From Robertmurraya dakarensis (GTDB lineage Bacteria > Bacillota > Bacilli > Bacillales > Cytobacillaceae), in assembly GCF_900156875.1 (NCBI RefSeq), contig NZ_LT707409.1, positions 2,979,758 to 3,043,757 of the forward strand: a DNA stretch of 64,000 bases. The letters run 5' to 3'. This document shows, piece after piece, positions 35,681 to 43,828 of this stretch. Positions within the stretch are counted from its first letter, which is position 1; each line of letters starts with the position of its first letter. The position numbers and the translations under genes are program-made. Under the pieces are notes generated by a model. It worked only from the letters and a program-made list of their open reading frames with translations. It was not told the DNA's origin and did no database searches.

Positions 35681-37423
35681 TTATCCTAATAATTGTAGTA
35701 CTGATTGAGGTTTTTGGTTTGCTTGTGCAAGCATTGATTGAGATGCTTGTGCAAGGATGTTTGCACGAGTCATTTCCATTACCTCTTTCGCCATATCTAC
35801 GTCACGGATACGAGATTCAGCGGCTGTTAAGTTTTCAGATGCATTGTTTAAGTTAGAGATAGTGTGCTCTAAACGGTTTTGAGTAGCACCAAGTTTAGAA
35901 CGCTCACCAGAAACTTTTTCAATTGCATTATTGATAACTGTAATAGCTTTTGATGCATTTTCATGAGTAGAAATATCTAACGCTTTTTCAGATCCTTTAG
36001 CGTTTGTTCCATCAGTAACATCTTTTCCAGAAGTTAACTTAACTGTCTCTTCTTGTCCATCACGATTAACAAATGTTAATTCATTAGCACTACTGCTACT
36101 AATTCCTAATGCTTCAGAGCGCATATCGGAGACACTTAAATTTAATGATTGATTTTGGTTTGCACCAATTTGGAAGTTTAAAGAGCTAGCATCTGATTCC
36201 TTTGTTTCTGTATATTTTAAGTCTTTCGTAATTTCAAATGAAGCAGTATCATTTGCTGTGAAGGTAAAACTAATACCATGTTGATCATAAGCAATGGATG
36301 TAGTAGCAGCAGTATCGTTAGTTACAGTTTCAGTAGCTAATACATTATCGTCTTTATCCATTAAAGTAACTGTATAGCTACCACCAGCAGCATCTAGTCC
36401 AGAACCTTCAACTTTCACTTTAGTAAGACCTTCGATGTATCCATCATCTGTATTATCTACTGTAATACCTGCACCAAAACTACCATGTGTTCCTCCAGCA
36501 GCCTTTAAAGTATTACTAGTGAAATCAGACTTTGTAGCAACAGTGGCACCTGTAATATCAAACTCACTTTTTGTACCATCTGTATCATATGCAGAGAGGT
36601 TAATAGATATATCTGCACCGTCAGTCCACTTTCCAAGTTCAGCTCCACTGATTTTAAAGTCTAGACCGTTCGCTTTATATGAGTACGTATCAGTTCCCTC
36701 ATCATATGCCATTTTATCAGCGTTAACAGCAAGTGTGTCGCCATCTGAATCTACTGCAGCAATATCTACAGTAAATGAATCTCCATCTCTAGTTACCTTT
36801 ACAGTATTAGCTTCTGCTGCATCCATTTTAGCCCAATCAAATGAACCTACAGAACCTGAGATATCAATCTTATTTGCAGTACCAGAAGTTCCACCTTTTA
36901 TTGTTGGTTGCTCGTCACCTGATAACCCATTCCATTGTGTTCCAATTGCAAAGTTAACCGCATTAGCACCATTATCAGCCTTTACTACAGTTTTGCTATC
37001 AGATAAATCACCATTCAATAATTTTTTCGTATTAAACTCAGTTGTATTACCAATACGGTTGATTTCAGAAGTTAATTGGTTCATCTCTTTTTGAATTTCG
37101 TTACGGTCAACAGCTACGTTAGTATCGTTCGCTGCTTGTGTAGCTAGCTCACGCATACGTTGCAAGATGTTGTGTGATTCTTGAAGAGCACCTTCAGTTG
37201 TTTGAATTAAAGAAATTGCATCTTGAGAGTTACGGCTTGCTTGGTCTAAACCACGTACTTGTGCACGCATTTTTTCAGAGATTGCTAGACCTGCAGCGTC
37301 ATCCCCAGCTTTGTTAATACGAAGACCTGAAGATAATTTCTCCATTGATTTTGCATTGGCATTGTTGTTGATTCCCATCTGACGATAGTTGTTCAACGCA
37401 GAAATATTGTGGTTAATAATCAT
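35681..37423 (-). CDS. hag: Flagellin (main)
   Basis: A 580-residue flagellin, almost twice the length of B. subtilis Hag. The conserved D0/D1 ends are residues about 1-145 (MIINHNISALNNYRQMG) and about 490-580 (ANILAQASQSMLAQANQ). The central 340 residues are a Thr/Asp/Gly-rich variable domain that would be exposed on the filament. AAGGAGG lies 7 bases before ATG. Expression should depend on sigma-D (promoter at 37531-37556) and on CsrA/FliW acting on the leader. Compare the 1105-residue flagellin at 43829-47146. Confidence 0.95.
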   Translation of the reverse strand: MIINHNISALNNYRQMGINNNANAKSMEKLSSGLRINKAGDDAAGLAISEKMRAQVRGLDQASRNSQDAISLIQTTEGALQESHNILQRMRELATQAANDTNVAVDRNEIQKEMNQLTSEINRIGNTTEFNTKKLLNGDLSDSKTVVKADNGANAVNFAIGTQWNGLSGDEQPTIKGGTSGTANKIDISGSVGSFDWAKMDAAEANTVKVTRDGDSFTVDIAAVDSDGDTLAVNADKMAYDEGTDTYSYKANGLDFKISGAELGKWTDGADISINLSAYDTDGTKSEFDITGATVATKSDFTSNTLKAAGGTHGSFGAGITVDNTDDGYIEGLTKVKVEGSGLDAAGGSYTVTLMDKDDNVLATETVTNDTAATTSIAYDQHGISFTFTANDTASFEITKDLKYTETKESDASSLNFQIGANQNQSLNLSVSDMRSEALGISSSSANELTFVNRDGQEETVKLTSGKDVTDGTNAKGSEKALDISTHENASKAITVINNAIEKVSGERSKLGATQNRLEHTISNLNNASENLTAAESRIRDVDMAKEVMEMTRANILAQASQSMLAQANQKPQSVLQLLG

Positions 37424-37453
37424 TTTTGTTTCCTCCTTGAAATGTTTGTTGTC

Positions 37454-37467
37454 CCACGTCCTTGTGG
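37454..37467 (-). promoter_or_regulatory. CsrA-binding hairpin in the hag leader
   Basis: The transcript reads CCACAAGGACGTGG: a 4-bp stem with AAGGAC in the loop, the ideal CsrA target. A second GGA lies in the hag Shine-Dalgarno AAGGAGG about 16 bases downstream. In B. subtilis CsrA bound at two such sites blocks hag translation and FliW relieves it; csrA and fliW are the next genes upstream. Confidence 0.8.
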
Positions 37468-37530
37468 TTTTGTGTGATAAAATAAGCTGCTAGCGGCCGT
37501 CTAGCACGCTTATTTTATTTTACATTCTTT

Positions 37531-37556
37531 ATATCGACAAGATTTGAGAGAATTTA
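37531..37556 (-). promoter_or_regulatory. Sigma-D promoter of hag
   Basis: TAAA (37553-37556), 14 bases, GTCGATAT (37531-37538) on the minus strand, close to the TAAA-N14/15-GCCGATAT consensus. The -35 box overlaps the csrA stop codon. Confidence 0.85.
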
Positions 37557-37796
37557 ACTGTTTTTCTTCATATTTTTTACTTGTTTTGAGAAACTTTCTA
37601 AGAATGATAACGGTGTTTGTGCTGCGATTTTGTTTTCTTGTTGAATGGCGAGGTATACTTCTTTCCGGTGAATATCAATGCTCTTTGGTGCATCGATGCC
37701 AATTTTGATTTGTTCACCATCGATGGCAAGAATTTTTATTTCAATATCATCACCGATACGAATGGCTTCATTGAGTTTTCTTGTTAACACAAGCAT
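37554..37796 (-). CDS. csrA: Translational regulator CsrA
   Basis: An 80-residue RNA-binding protein: [36 protein letters not shown] and a helical tail. The dimer binds GGA loops, here most likely in the hag leader. The start is ATG 37796, one base after the fliW stop; an in-frame upstream extension to 37943 lies inside fliW and is not real. The last bases overlap the hag promoter. Confidence 0.96.
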   Translation of the reverse strand: MLVLTRKLNEAIRIGDDIEIKILAIDGEQIKIGIDAPKSIDIHRKEVYLAIQQENKIAAQTPLSFLESFSKQVKNMKKNS

Positions 37797-37797
37797 A

Positions 37798-38247
37798 TTA
37801 CCGCTCCTCTCCGATGGAGGATTTTTGTTGAAAAAGAGGATGCTTTGTATGATAGTTTCCTTCACTAACAACAATCTGTTTTCCACGTTTTTCTTTGCTG
37901 TTGATAATAATGGGACCTTGTAGGTTAATCGTTGTTTGTTCAAATGGTTCTTTTACAGTTAAAATCCCGAAAGTGGCGATATCTTCTTTGTTGCCAATCT
38001 TAAGCGCTTCTATAACACTATCTGGCAAGGCAAATTGATAAGTTGGGAAAAAGCTGAACGGATCGGCGACAAGGAAGGCTAATTCTGGGGTTGTAACCGA
38101 TTGTAGGACGAAAAGAGTTGAGTCTTCACCGAGCTCTAACACGATATACTTTTTCTCGTCTTCAAAGCTTGGAATCCCCTGCTCAAATGTAATAATATGT
38201 TCAGGATTAATTTCTTTTTCACCATGATACTTCGTTTTAATAATCAT
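37798..38247 (-). CDS. fliW: Flagellar assembly factor FliW
   Basis: A 149-residue protein starting [13 protein letters not shown], with the family motifs [12 protein letters not shown] and [10 protein letters not shown]. FliW binds CsrA and free flagellin in a partner switch that ties flagellin translation to export. Tight linkage to csrA (1-base gap) matches other Bacillaceae. With two flagellins in this genome, it is open whether FliW senses one or both. Confidence 0.95.
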   Translation of the reverse strand: MIIKTKYHGEKEINPEHIITFEQGIPSFEDEKKYIVLELGEDSTLFVLQSVTTPELAFLVADPFSFFPTYQFALPDSVIEALKIGNKEDIATFGILTVKEPFEQTTINLQGPIIINSKEKRGKQIVVSEGNYHTKHPLFQQKSSIGEER

Positions 38248-38265
38248 CGTTTCACCTGTTCTTTC

Positions 38266-38847
38266 TTATTTCTTGTAATCAATATTGGCACCGACAATTG
38301 AAAAGGAAATAGATGATTTTTGCTTCAGATAAATTTCCGTTGATCCTAAATGGATATTAATCTGCGGTTGATTCGGTATGATATTAATTTCTGGGCTATT
38401 TTGGTTGACTTTTACATGGAATTCACCTGGGATATAGTTTATTTTCACACTGGAAGCGGATGATGGAACAAAGCCAATATTAAAATCACGTACAGGGTCT
38501 TGGCTATTTTGCTTGGCGATTTGTGGAATCATATTTTTCCCACCCTTCGCAAGATCCATCATCATATCTCCTTGTCTTGCCATTCTCGCCGTTGCTTGCA
38601 GTGCTTTTTGTTTTCCTTTCTCCGCCCATTCTTGTATCACACGGCTGACCGGCTTTAAGCCAGCTTCTGCGAATGCTTCGGATTGGTCGATATGAAGCTT
38701 GGCATCCTTTTGAATATATTGAATATCCGCTTGTGGTTGTTTTATCGTCATATCTGCCATTGGCTGGCGCATTTTAATCGTTGGCAGTTCGCTTTTTACT
38801 GCTAATTGAGCCGTCGTTGTCGAAATTTGGATACTAGGAAGTTGCAT
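38266..38847 (-). CDS. yviE: YviE-like protein (DUF6470)
   Basis: A 193-residue protein between flgL and fliW, as in B. subtilis. It starts MQLPSIQISTTTAQLAV, has repeated short beta-strand motifs (MTIKQPQADI, INIIPNQPQINI) and a Met/Lys/Gln-rich middle. Function is not established. ATG 38847 has AAGGGG 8 bases upstream; the ATG at 38865 overlaps it and is less likely. Confidence 0.88.
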   Translation of the reverse strand: MQLPSIQISTTTAQLAVKSELPTIKMRQPMADMTIKQPQADIQYIQKDAKLHIDQSEAFAEAGLKPVSRVIQEWAEKGKQKALQATARMARQGDMMMDLAKGGKNMIPQIAKQNSQDPVRDFNIGFVPSSASSVKINYIPGEFHVKVNQNSPEINIIPNQPQINIHLGSTEIYLKQKSSISFSIVGANIDYKK

Positions 38848-38919
38848 CCATTCATCCCCTTCCACATAATAGGTGATAGAAAAATAGCTATCTTACCAAG
38901 AAGATAGCCCGGAAAACGA

Positions 38920-40701
38920 TTAACGCAAGAAGTCCATTAAAGTCGGTTGAATAATCCGTGCTCCTACCGCAAGAGCTGCTTGTTGGATCATTTCTTGTAT
39001 TTTAAGGTTTGTGATCACTTCTTCAAAATCCACATCTTCATTTTCAGACAATGTTTGTTTTGCAATTACATCTTGTCTACTGAGCCTATCTGCAATTAAC
39101 TCGACGCGATTATATCTGGCTCCAAGATCTGATCGTTCATTCACCACATTATCAATATGCCCCTCTATTTTACTTAGAAACGCATTAACATCACTTCCAC
39201 TATTGCTTGGGACTTCAAGTACCTTCGCTAGGTCAGATATGTCTTTAAACAACTGAGAGGGAAAGACATTTTGCGGACGAATATTTACACTTATATTAAT
39301 GCCTTTCATCACTTCAATTTCAAAGTCCTGTTCATTGCTTGAGATCGCATCTTTTGGGGAAATAACGATATCTGCTTGTTCTAAAGTTTTCGATTCATCG
39401 AGATTCTCATCCAATGTGATAGTTGGCTGTTTGTTACTGTCGAACTCAATTTTGAGTTCCTGATCCCCGTTCTTAAACACAAAAAACTCGTTTCCTCCAA
39501 ATTCATCCGCACGATCAAAAGAATATTGTTTGTTTTGATAACTAATCACAAATTCAGATCTGCCGCTTGGAATCAAGTCTGAAAAAATGACTCGAGAAAC
39601 AACGATGTTTCCGATTAAGTCATCTGGCACTGGAGGATCATCTGGACTACCTGGAGTGTATGTAACCGTCAGTGGTTCTGAGTCATTATCCACTGTGATT
39701 TGTTTATTCCCATTTTTAAAGACAAATTGACCATCTTGTTCACGATCAAATACATACTGTTCGTCTTGAAAATGAAGAATATATTCAGAACCTTTTCCTT
39801 GAGTGATACTAGATAGATCGGTAGTGGTAATAATGCTCAGATTTGATTCCTCTACTTCTGTTCCAGCACCATCCTTCATCAAAGGTAGTGTACTCGTTCG
39901 GTCAATGGTAAGTTGACCGCCATCCCCATTTTTATAGATCACCTCGCCACTTTCTTCATAAGCCTTGTAGAGCTCGCCCTCATAATAAACGGCAAATTCA
40001 TTTTCTTTTCCCGGATCGATATCAGATAGATTTTTATTAGACATCACAATTTTTTCTGGCGATACACTTTCTCCTGTACTTAATGTTATATCCGATCTCT
40101 TTTTATTTATAGCAAGCTCTATATCTCCATTTTTAAATACATAGTCATCCTTTGATTCATACTCAAATGTATACAGGTTGCTTTCATAACGAATATGAAA
40201 TTCAGATCCGTTGCTAGCGTCACTAGAGATAAAATCCGAAATACTTTTTTTAATATCTTTTATATCAATAGGCTTCTGACTTATATTTGTTCCATTAAAA
40301 ATAAATTTGTTGTTTACTAACGTATTCCCAAGAGTTTCTAAATGCCCTTGAAGTTGCTTTACTTCTTCTGCAATTCCTTGCCGCTGACTTGAGGTGTACG
40401 TTTCATTTGATGCTTGTATCGTTAATTCTTTAATCCGCATCAATACTTGTGTTGTCTCGTCCAAAGCTGCATCTGTATTATCCATCCAGCTTGTGACTTC
40501 ATTTAAATTACGTTGAAACTGCTCTGTTTCTGTTACTTGTGAACGATAGGCCATTCCTTTAATGGCTACAACAGGATCTTGCGAAGGACGGGTAATTTTT
40601 TTCCCAGAATTAATTTGGTCTAGAATTTCGGAATATTGTTTATAGTTATTACTAATATAGCTCAGATTGTTTCGTGCTAACATACCTTGAGTAACTCTCA
40701 T
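38920..40701 (-). CDS. flgL: Hook-filament junction protein FlgL with repeat insertion
   Basis: A 593-residue FlgL, about twice the length of B. subtilis FlgL. The ends are normal: N-terminus MRVTQGMLARNNLSYI (about 1-150) and C-terminus ending QPTLMDFLR (about 495-593). Between them (about 155-430) are four imperfect repeats of the form SEF-I-Y----Y-F------FVFKNGD, roughly 55-85 residues apart. They should form surface domains on the ring between hook and filament. The gene follows flgK by 19 bases. Confidence 0.93.
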   Translation of the reverse strand: MRVTQGMLARNNLSYISNNYKQYSEILDQINSGKKITRPSQDPVVAIKGMAYRSQVTETEQFQRNLNEVTSWMDNTDAALDETTQVLMRIKELTIQASNETYTSSQRQGIAEEVKQLQGHLETLGNTLVNNKFIFNGTNISQKPIDIKDIKKSISDFISSDASNGSEFHIRYESNLYTFEYESKDDYVFKNGDIELAINKKRSDITLSTGESVSPEKIVMSNKNLSDIDPGKENEFAVYYEGELYKAYEESGEVIYKNGDGGQLTIDRTSTLPLMKDGAGTEVEESNLSIITTTDLSSITQGKGSEYILHFQDEQYVFDREQDGQFVFKNGNKQITVDNDSEPLTVTYTPGSPDDPPVPDDLIGNIVVSRVIFSDLIPSGRSEFVISYQNKQYSFDRADEFGGNEFFVFKNGDQELKIEFDSNKQPTITLDENLDESKTLEQADIVISPKDAISSNEQDFEIEVMKGINISVNIRPQNVFPSQLFKDISDLAKVLEVPSNSGSDVNAFLSKIEGHIDNVVNERSDLGARYNRVELIADRLSRQDVIAKQTLSENEDVDFEEVITNLKIQEMIQQAALAVGARIIQPTLMDFLR

Positions 40702-40720
40702 GTATTTTCACCTACCTGCT

Positions 40721-42310
40721 TTATCTTCCGCCGACACCCATACCATTAATAATGCGATCCAGCATTTCATCAACCATCGTGATCTGTCTTGCGGCTGCAT
40801 TATATGCATGTTGATATTGAATCATATTGACCATTTCTTCATCCAGGGATACAGATGACACGGATTCTCTTCTTGTCAGAACGGAATCTCTTAAAATGTT
40901 GGTATTATCTGTCATTTGATTTGCCTGAAGAGCTTGTACACCCATGTCGCCAATAAGGGACTGATAAAAACTTGTTACACTTGTATCAGTGCCCGCATAG
41001 TTTAACATCTCATCTTTTAAATTAGCGAGTGCTAACGCGTTAGCTCCGCTTCCAGAGTAAGACTCTCCTCCTTGCTCACCTGATGCTGCAATATTATCTA
41101 CTGAACTTATAATATCTCGATGCAAGCTTATCGCTTTAGATGCACCAATGGAGGCTGGGTCACTTAAGTCAAAAAAAGTCTTACTTTCCTTTACCCCATT
41201 TTTCAATTCGGATAGACTCCAACCAGCTTGATGGATTTCATTAAACTTCTTTGCAAATGTAGTTGCCATTGCATCCAAGTTACTAATCATATCCGTATAG
41301 ATTCCTTTTTCAGTTCCTCCAGTTTGATAACCATAAGCTTCTATATACGCTCGTAAACTTCCATTTGCATTGCCCAGATAGGTTTCAACATCAATGTTTA
41401 CTTCGTTAGCCATGAACTGTCCATCTGCTTCCATTTCGACTAGTTTAACTCCTTTAACAGAGTTAGCATCATAGTCAATCTGAATTCCACTTACTTTATC
41501 ATCCCTACTATTTACCAAAAGCAAATCATTTCCTGAGCCATCTTTCATAATGATTCCATTTTGGTCAGCAAGATAAATATCGTATTTTCCTACAGCAGAA
41601 GGCACCGATAATCCTCCTGAATCCTGCGGTTTCACAATGATATTGACATAAGAAGAAAGATCATCTACTAACAGATCTCTTTGATCATATAAGTCATTCG
41701 GAAGATAACCATGAACTTCTGTTGCCGCAATTTGCTGATTAATTTCATTAATTTGTCCAATAATAGTATTAACAGACTTTTGTGTCACATCTATTTCTGC
41801 ACGATAATCTTCTCGAACCGCTGACAAACTATTAGAGAGATAATTGAATGTCTCTGCCACAGACTGCCCACTTTGCCTAACAACTGAACGTGTCCCAGAA
41901 TCTTGCGGAGATACGGATAAATTTTGTAATGATTGCCAAAATTCATCTAATGTATTCGCCAATCCTTGTTCTGTTGGTTCGTTCATAATTACCTCTAATG
42001 AACTTAATGCTTGACTTTTTGTTTCCCAGTATCCGAGTTTATTATTTTCTCCACGATACTGACTATCAATAAAGCTGTCTCGTACCCTTTCGATTGCCCC
42101 TGCTTCCACACCTGTCCCTAATTGCCCAGGAATTTGCGGACGATTCAAACTAGGTGTTGGAAACGGTGTCGTTGTCTGAAAATCCACCCGTTGTCTCGTA
42201 TATCCTGGTGTATTGGCATTTGCAACATTATGGCCAACTGTAGAGAGGGCCGTTTGTTGAGCGTACATCCCTCTTTTTGCCACTTCTAACCCATGAAATG
42301 TTGATACCAT
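40721..42310 (-). CDS. flgK: Hook-associated protein FlgK
   Basis: A 529-residue junction protein. N-terminal flagellar rod/hook motif in ALSTVGHNVANANTPGYTRQ (split over about residues 22-42); C-terminus with VSLDEEMVNMIQYQHAYNAAARQ shape (about 488-515). It is close to normal length, unlike FlgL, FliD and the flagellins here. ATGGAGG precedes ATG. It is 15 bases downstream of flgN, its likely chaperone. Confidence 0.96.
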   Translation of the reverse strand: MVSTFHGLEVAKRGMYAQQTALSTVGHNVANANTPGYTRQRVDFQTTTPFPTPSLNRPQIPGQLGTGVEAGAIERVRDSFIDSQYRGENNKLGYWETKSQALSSLEVIMNEPTEQGLANTLDEFWQSLQNLSVSPQDSGTRSVVRQSGQSVAETFNYLSNSLSAVREDYRAEIDVTQKSVNTIIGQINEINQQIAATEVHGYLPNDLYDQRDLLVDDLSSYVNIIVKPQDSGGLSVPSAVGKYDIYLADQNGIIMKDGSGNDLLLVNSRDDKVSGIQIDYDANSVKGVKLVEMEADGQFMANEVNIDVETYLGNANGSLRAYIEAYGYQTGGTEKGIYTDMISNLDAMATTFAKKFNEIHQAGWSLSELKNGVKESKTFFDLSDPASIGASKAISLHRDIISSVDNIAASGEQGGESYSGSGANALALANLKDEMLNYAGTDTSVTSFYQSLIGDMGVQALQANQMTDNTNILRDSVLTRRESVSSVSLDEEMVNMIQYQHAYNAAARQITMVDEMLDRIINGMGVGGR

Positions 42311-42325
42311 TGAAATTCCTCCATT

Positions 42326-42820
42326 TTATGCCTTTGAATCAAAAATTGAGCGTTTATCATCGCTGTATTCCTGTACAGTATTCGGACGATCATAATTAAA
42401 CGAATCCATATTCGGTGAGAGCAAATCTAAAGAAAGATTTACAAATTGTAATGATTGCTCAAGCAACTGCTGATTTAACTCATTTTTTTGTTTTAGCGTT
42501 TTAATTTCTTTTTCTAAATCTACCTTTATCTTTTCCATAGAAATGCGATCAGTCTTAGGGGATTGTTCTATACAAAGAGAAAGTGTAATCGAGTTGGTTT
42601 CTACTCCTAGTTGGATTAAGTAATCCTTAGCCTTCTTTAGTAGGTCCTTTTCTATTTTTTGCAGGGCTAATATATGTTTTTTTTCATCCGCTATGACCGC
42701 GTTTAATTCTTGTATATTTCCCGTTTTAATCATTTCTGTTTTATGTTTGGCTAACACATTTACACTTTTGTATAGGGCTGTTAGCTTTTGTAGTGTTTGA
42801 ATGATACTCTGAGCAGACAA
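42326..42820 (-). CDS. flgN: FlgN-type export chaperone (YvyG)
   Basis: A 164-residue helical protein that should bind FlgK and FlgL before export. It begins SAQSIIQTLQKLTALYK and has long amphipathic helices. The start is TTG at 42820, 8 bases after GGGAGG. It lies between flgM and flgK as in B. subtilis. FlgN proteins vary greatly, so position is the main evidence. Confidence 0.88.
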   Translation of the reverse strand: MSAQSIIQTLQKLTALYKSVNVLAKHKTEMIKTGNIQELNAVIADEKKHILALQKIEKDLLKKAKDYLIQLGVETNSITLSLCIEQSPKTDRISMEKIKVDLEKEIKTLKQKNELNQQLLEQSLQFVNLSLDLLSPNMDSFNYDRPNTVQEYSDDKRSIFDSKA

Positions 42821-42843
42821 TGTTCAGCCCTCCCTTGGAATCA

Positions 42844-43101
42844 TCAATTATTCCAAAACTCATACATTTTTTTTGCTACTTCTTTTGGATTGATTTCATA
42901 TTCACCAGATTGAATTTTGTCTCTTAACTTCTCAACTTTTTCTTCGCGTTCTAATTCTAATGAATTTCCTTTTTGTAATTCTATCGCTTCAGAAGAAATT
43001 TCAAGTTTATCTCGTTTCGGTTCAGATTGAAGTTTATCTACCTTCTCCATCTGTTTATTATAAGGATTGATATTCATTCGACCAATATGATTAATTTTCA
43101 C
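42844..43101 (-). CDS. flgM: Anti-sigma-D factor FlgM
   Basis: An 85-residue protein. The unordered N-terminal half has a family-type INPYNKQMEK; the C-terminal helices (about 40-85) contain KVEKLRDKIQSGEYEINPKEVAKKM, quoted here in two blocks of the usual sigma-binding region. It holds sigma-D inactive until hook completion. The start is GTG 43101 with GAGGTG 7 bases upstream. A sigma-D-like -10 box lies 75 bases upstream. Confidence 0.93.
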   Translation of the reverse strand: MKINHIGRMNINPYNKQMEKVDKLQSEPKRDKLEISSEAIELQKGNSLELEREEKVEKLRDKIQSGEYEINPKEVAKKMYEFWNN

Positions 43102-43176
43102 CCAGTTTCACCTCTTTGTACGTCTATTACGATCTAGTGTGCGCGATTTATCAATTTCTCGTCTTATTTATTTTTT

Positions 43177-43206
43177 ATATCGGTTAAAAAATAAATAAGT
43201 AAAGAA
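43177..43206 (-). promoter_or_regulatory. Sigma-D-like promoter before flgM
   Basis: ACCGATAT (43177-43184 on the minus strand) matches the sigma-D -10 element. The -35 region is T-rich and only loosely fits TAAA. FlgM made from its own sigma-D promoter would give negative feedback. Confidence 0.5.
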
Positions 43207-43225
43207 AAAAATGTTTATTCCAAAC

Positions 43226-43259
43226 AAAAACAGCATGAGTATATTATGAATACCATGCT
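43226..43259 (-). terminator. Terminator of yaaR
   Basis: AGCATG-GTAT pairs with ATAC-T-CATGCT (one bulge), then TTTTTG on the minus strand. Confidence 0.65.
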
Positions 43260-43297
43260 CTTATAATTGATCTGCTATTATTTTATTACTTTTTGTT

Positions 43298-43735
43298 TTA
43301 CGTATATATATTAATAAGCATCCCTTTAATTTCGCCAACCTTGCCTAAAATATCTAGGCTATTTTTTTCTTTATCTAGTACCGTATTGGTTAAATCAACG
43401 AGTGCCCTGTCGACTTCTTTTACTATTTTATAGATCTTCGTTCGGCCGCGGCGGTTAAAGCCTCTTTGTTCTTCTAGTCTCAATCCGTTTTGAACGGCTT
43501 CATCCATAAATTGTTTGACCATTTTTTTATATTTTCTAAGTTCATCAACGGTTTGATTTTCGGAAAGCTTCTTCCCTTGCTGCTCGATTTCACTGACAAG
43601 CTTCGTTAATTTCTCATGAACCATTGATTGACGATTCTTCCCTATTACTTCTTGAAACGAAATGCTTTCCGTTGGGATATTCTGCTTAGCTTTTACTTTA
43701 TCAAGTCCAGCTTTACCAACCTTGCGTACGTCCAT
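43298..43735 (-). CDS. YaaR family protein (DUF327)
   Basis: A 145-residue protein with the DUF327 pattern: SFQEVIGKNRQS, then VDELRKYKKMVKQFMDEAV, RRGRTKIYKIVKEVDRAL. Function is unknown. In B. subtilis yaaR lies elsewhere in the chromosome, so its place between a flagellin and flgM is notable. AAGGTGG precedes ATG. It may be a paralogue of a housekeeping copy. Confidence 0.85.
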   Translation of the reverse strand: MDVRKVGKAGLDKVKAKQNIPTESISFQEVIGKNRQSMVHEKLTKLVSEIEQQGKKLSENQTVDELRKYKKMVKQFMDEAVQNGLRLEEQRGFNRRGRTKIYKIVKEVDRALVDLTNTVLDKEKNSLDILGKVGEIKGMLINIYT

Positions 43736-43784
43736 TTTGATGCCACCTTTTGGGTAAGTGTAAATTTATTTTACCATAGAAAAG

Positions 43785-43820
43785 AAAAAAGAAGAGAGAA
43801 GTACATGTTCTCTCTCCTCT
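43785..43820 (-). terminator. Terminator of the giant flagellin gene
   Basis: AGAGAGAA/TTCTCTCT stem with 7-base loop, then a T-rich run on the minus strand. Confidence 0.75.
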
Positions 43821-43828
43821 ACTATAGA

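Noticed and set aside
36435-37094. 219-codon rightward frame inside hag
   Set aside because: It is the complement of a Thr/Asp-rich flagellin coding region; composition and lack of start signals mark it as a shadow.
37797-37943. N-terminal extension of CsrA
   Set aside because: It lies wholly within fliW in another frame, and CsrA proteins start with MLVLTRK.
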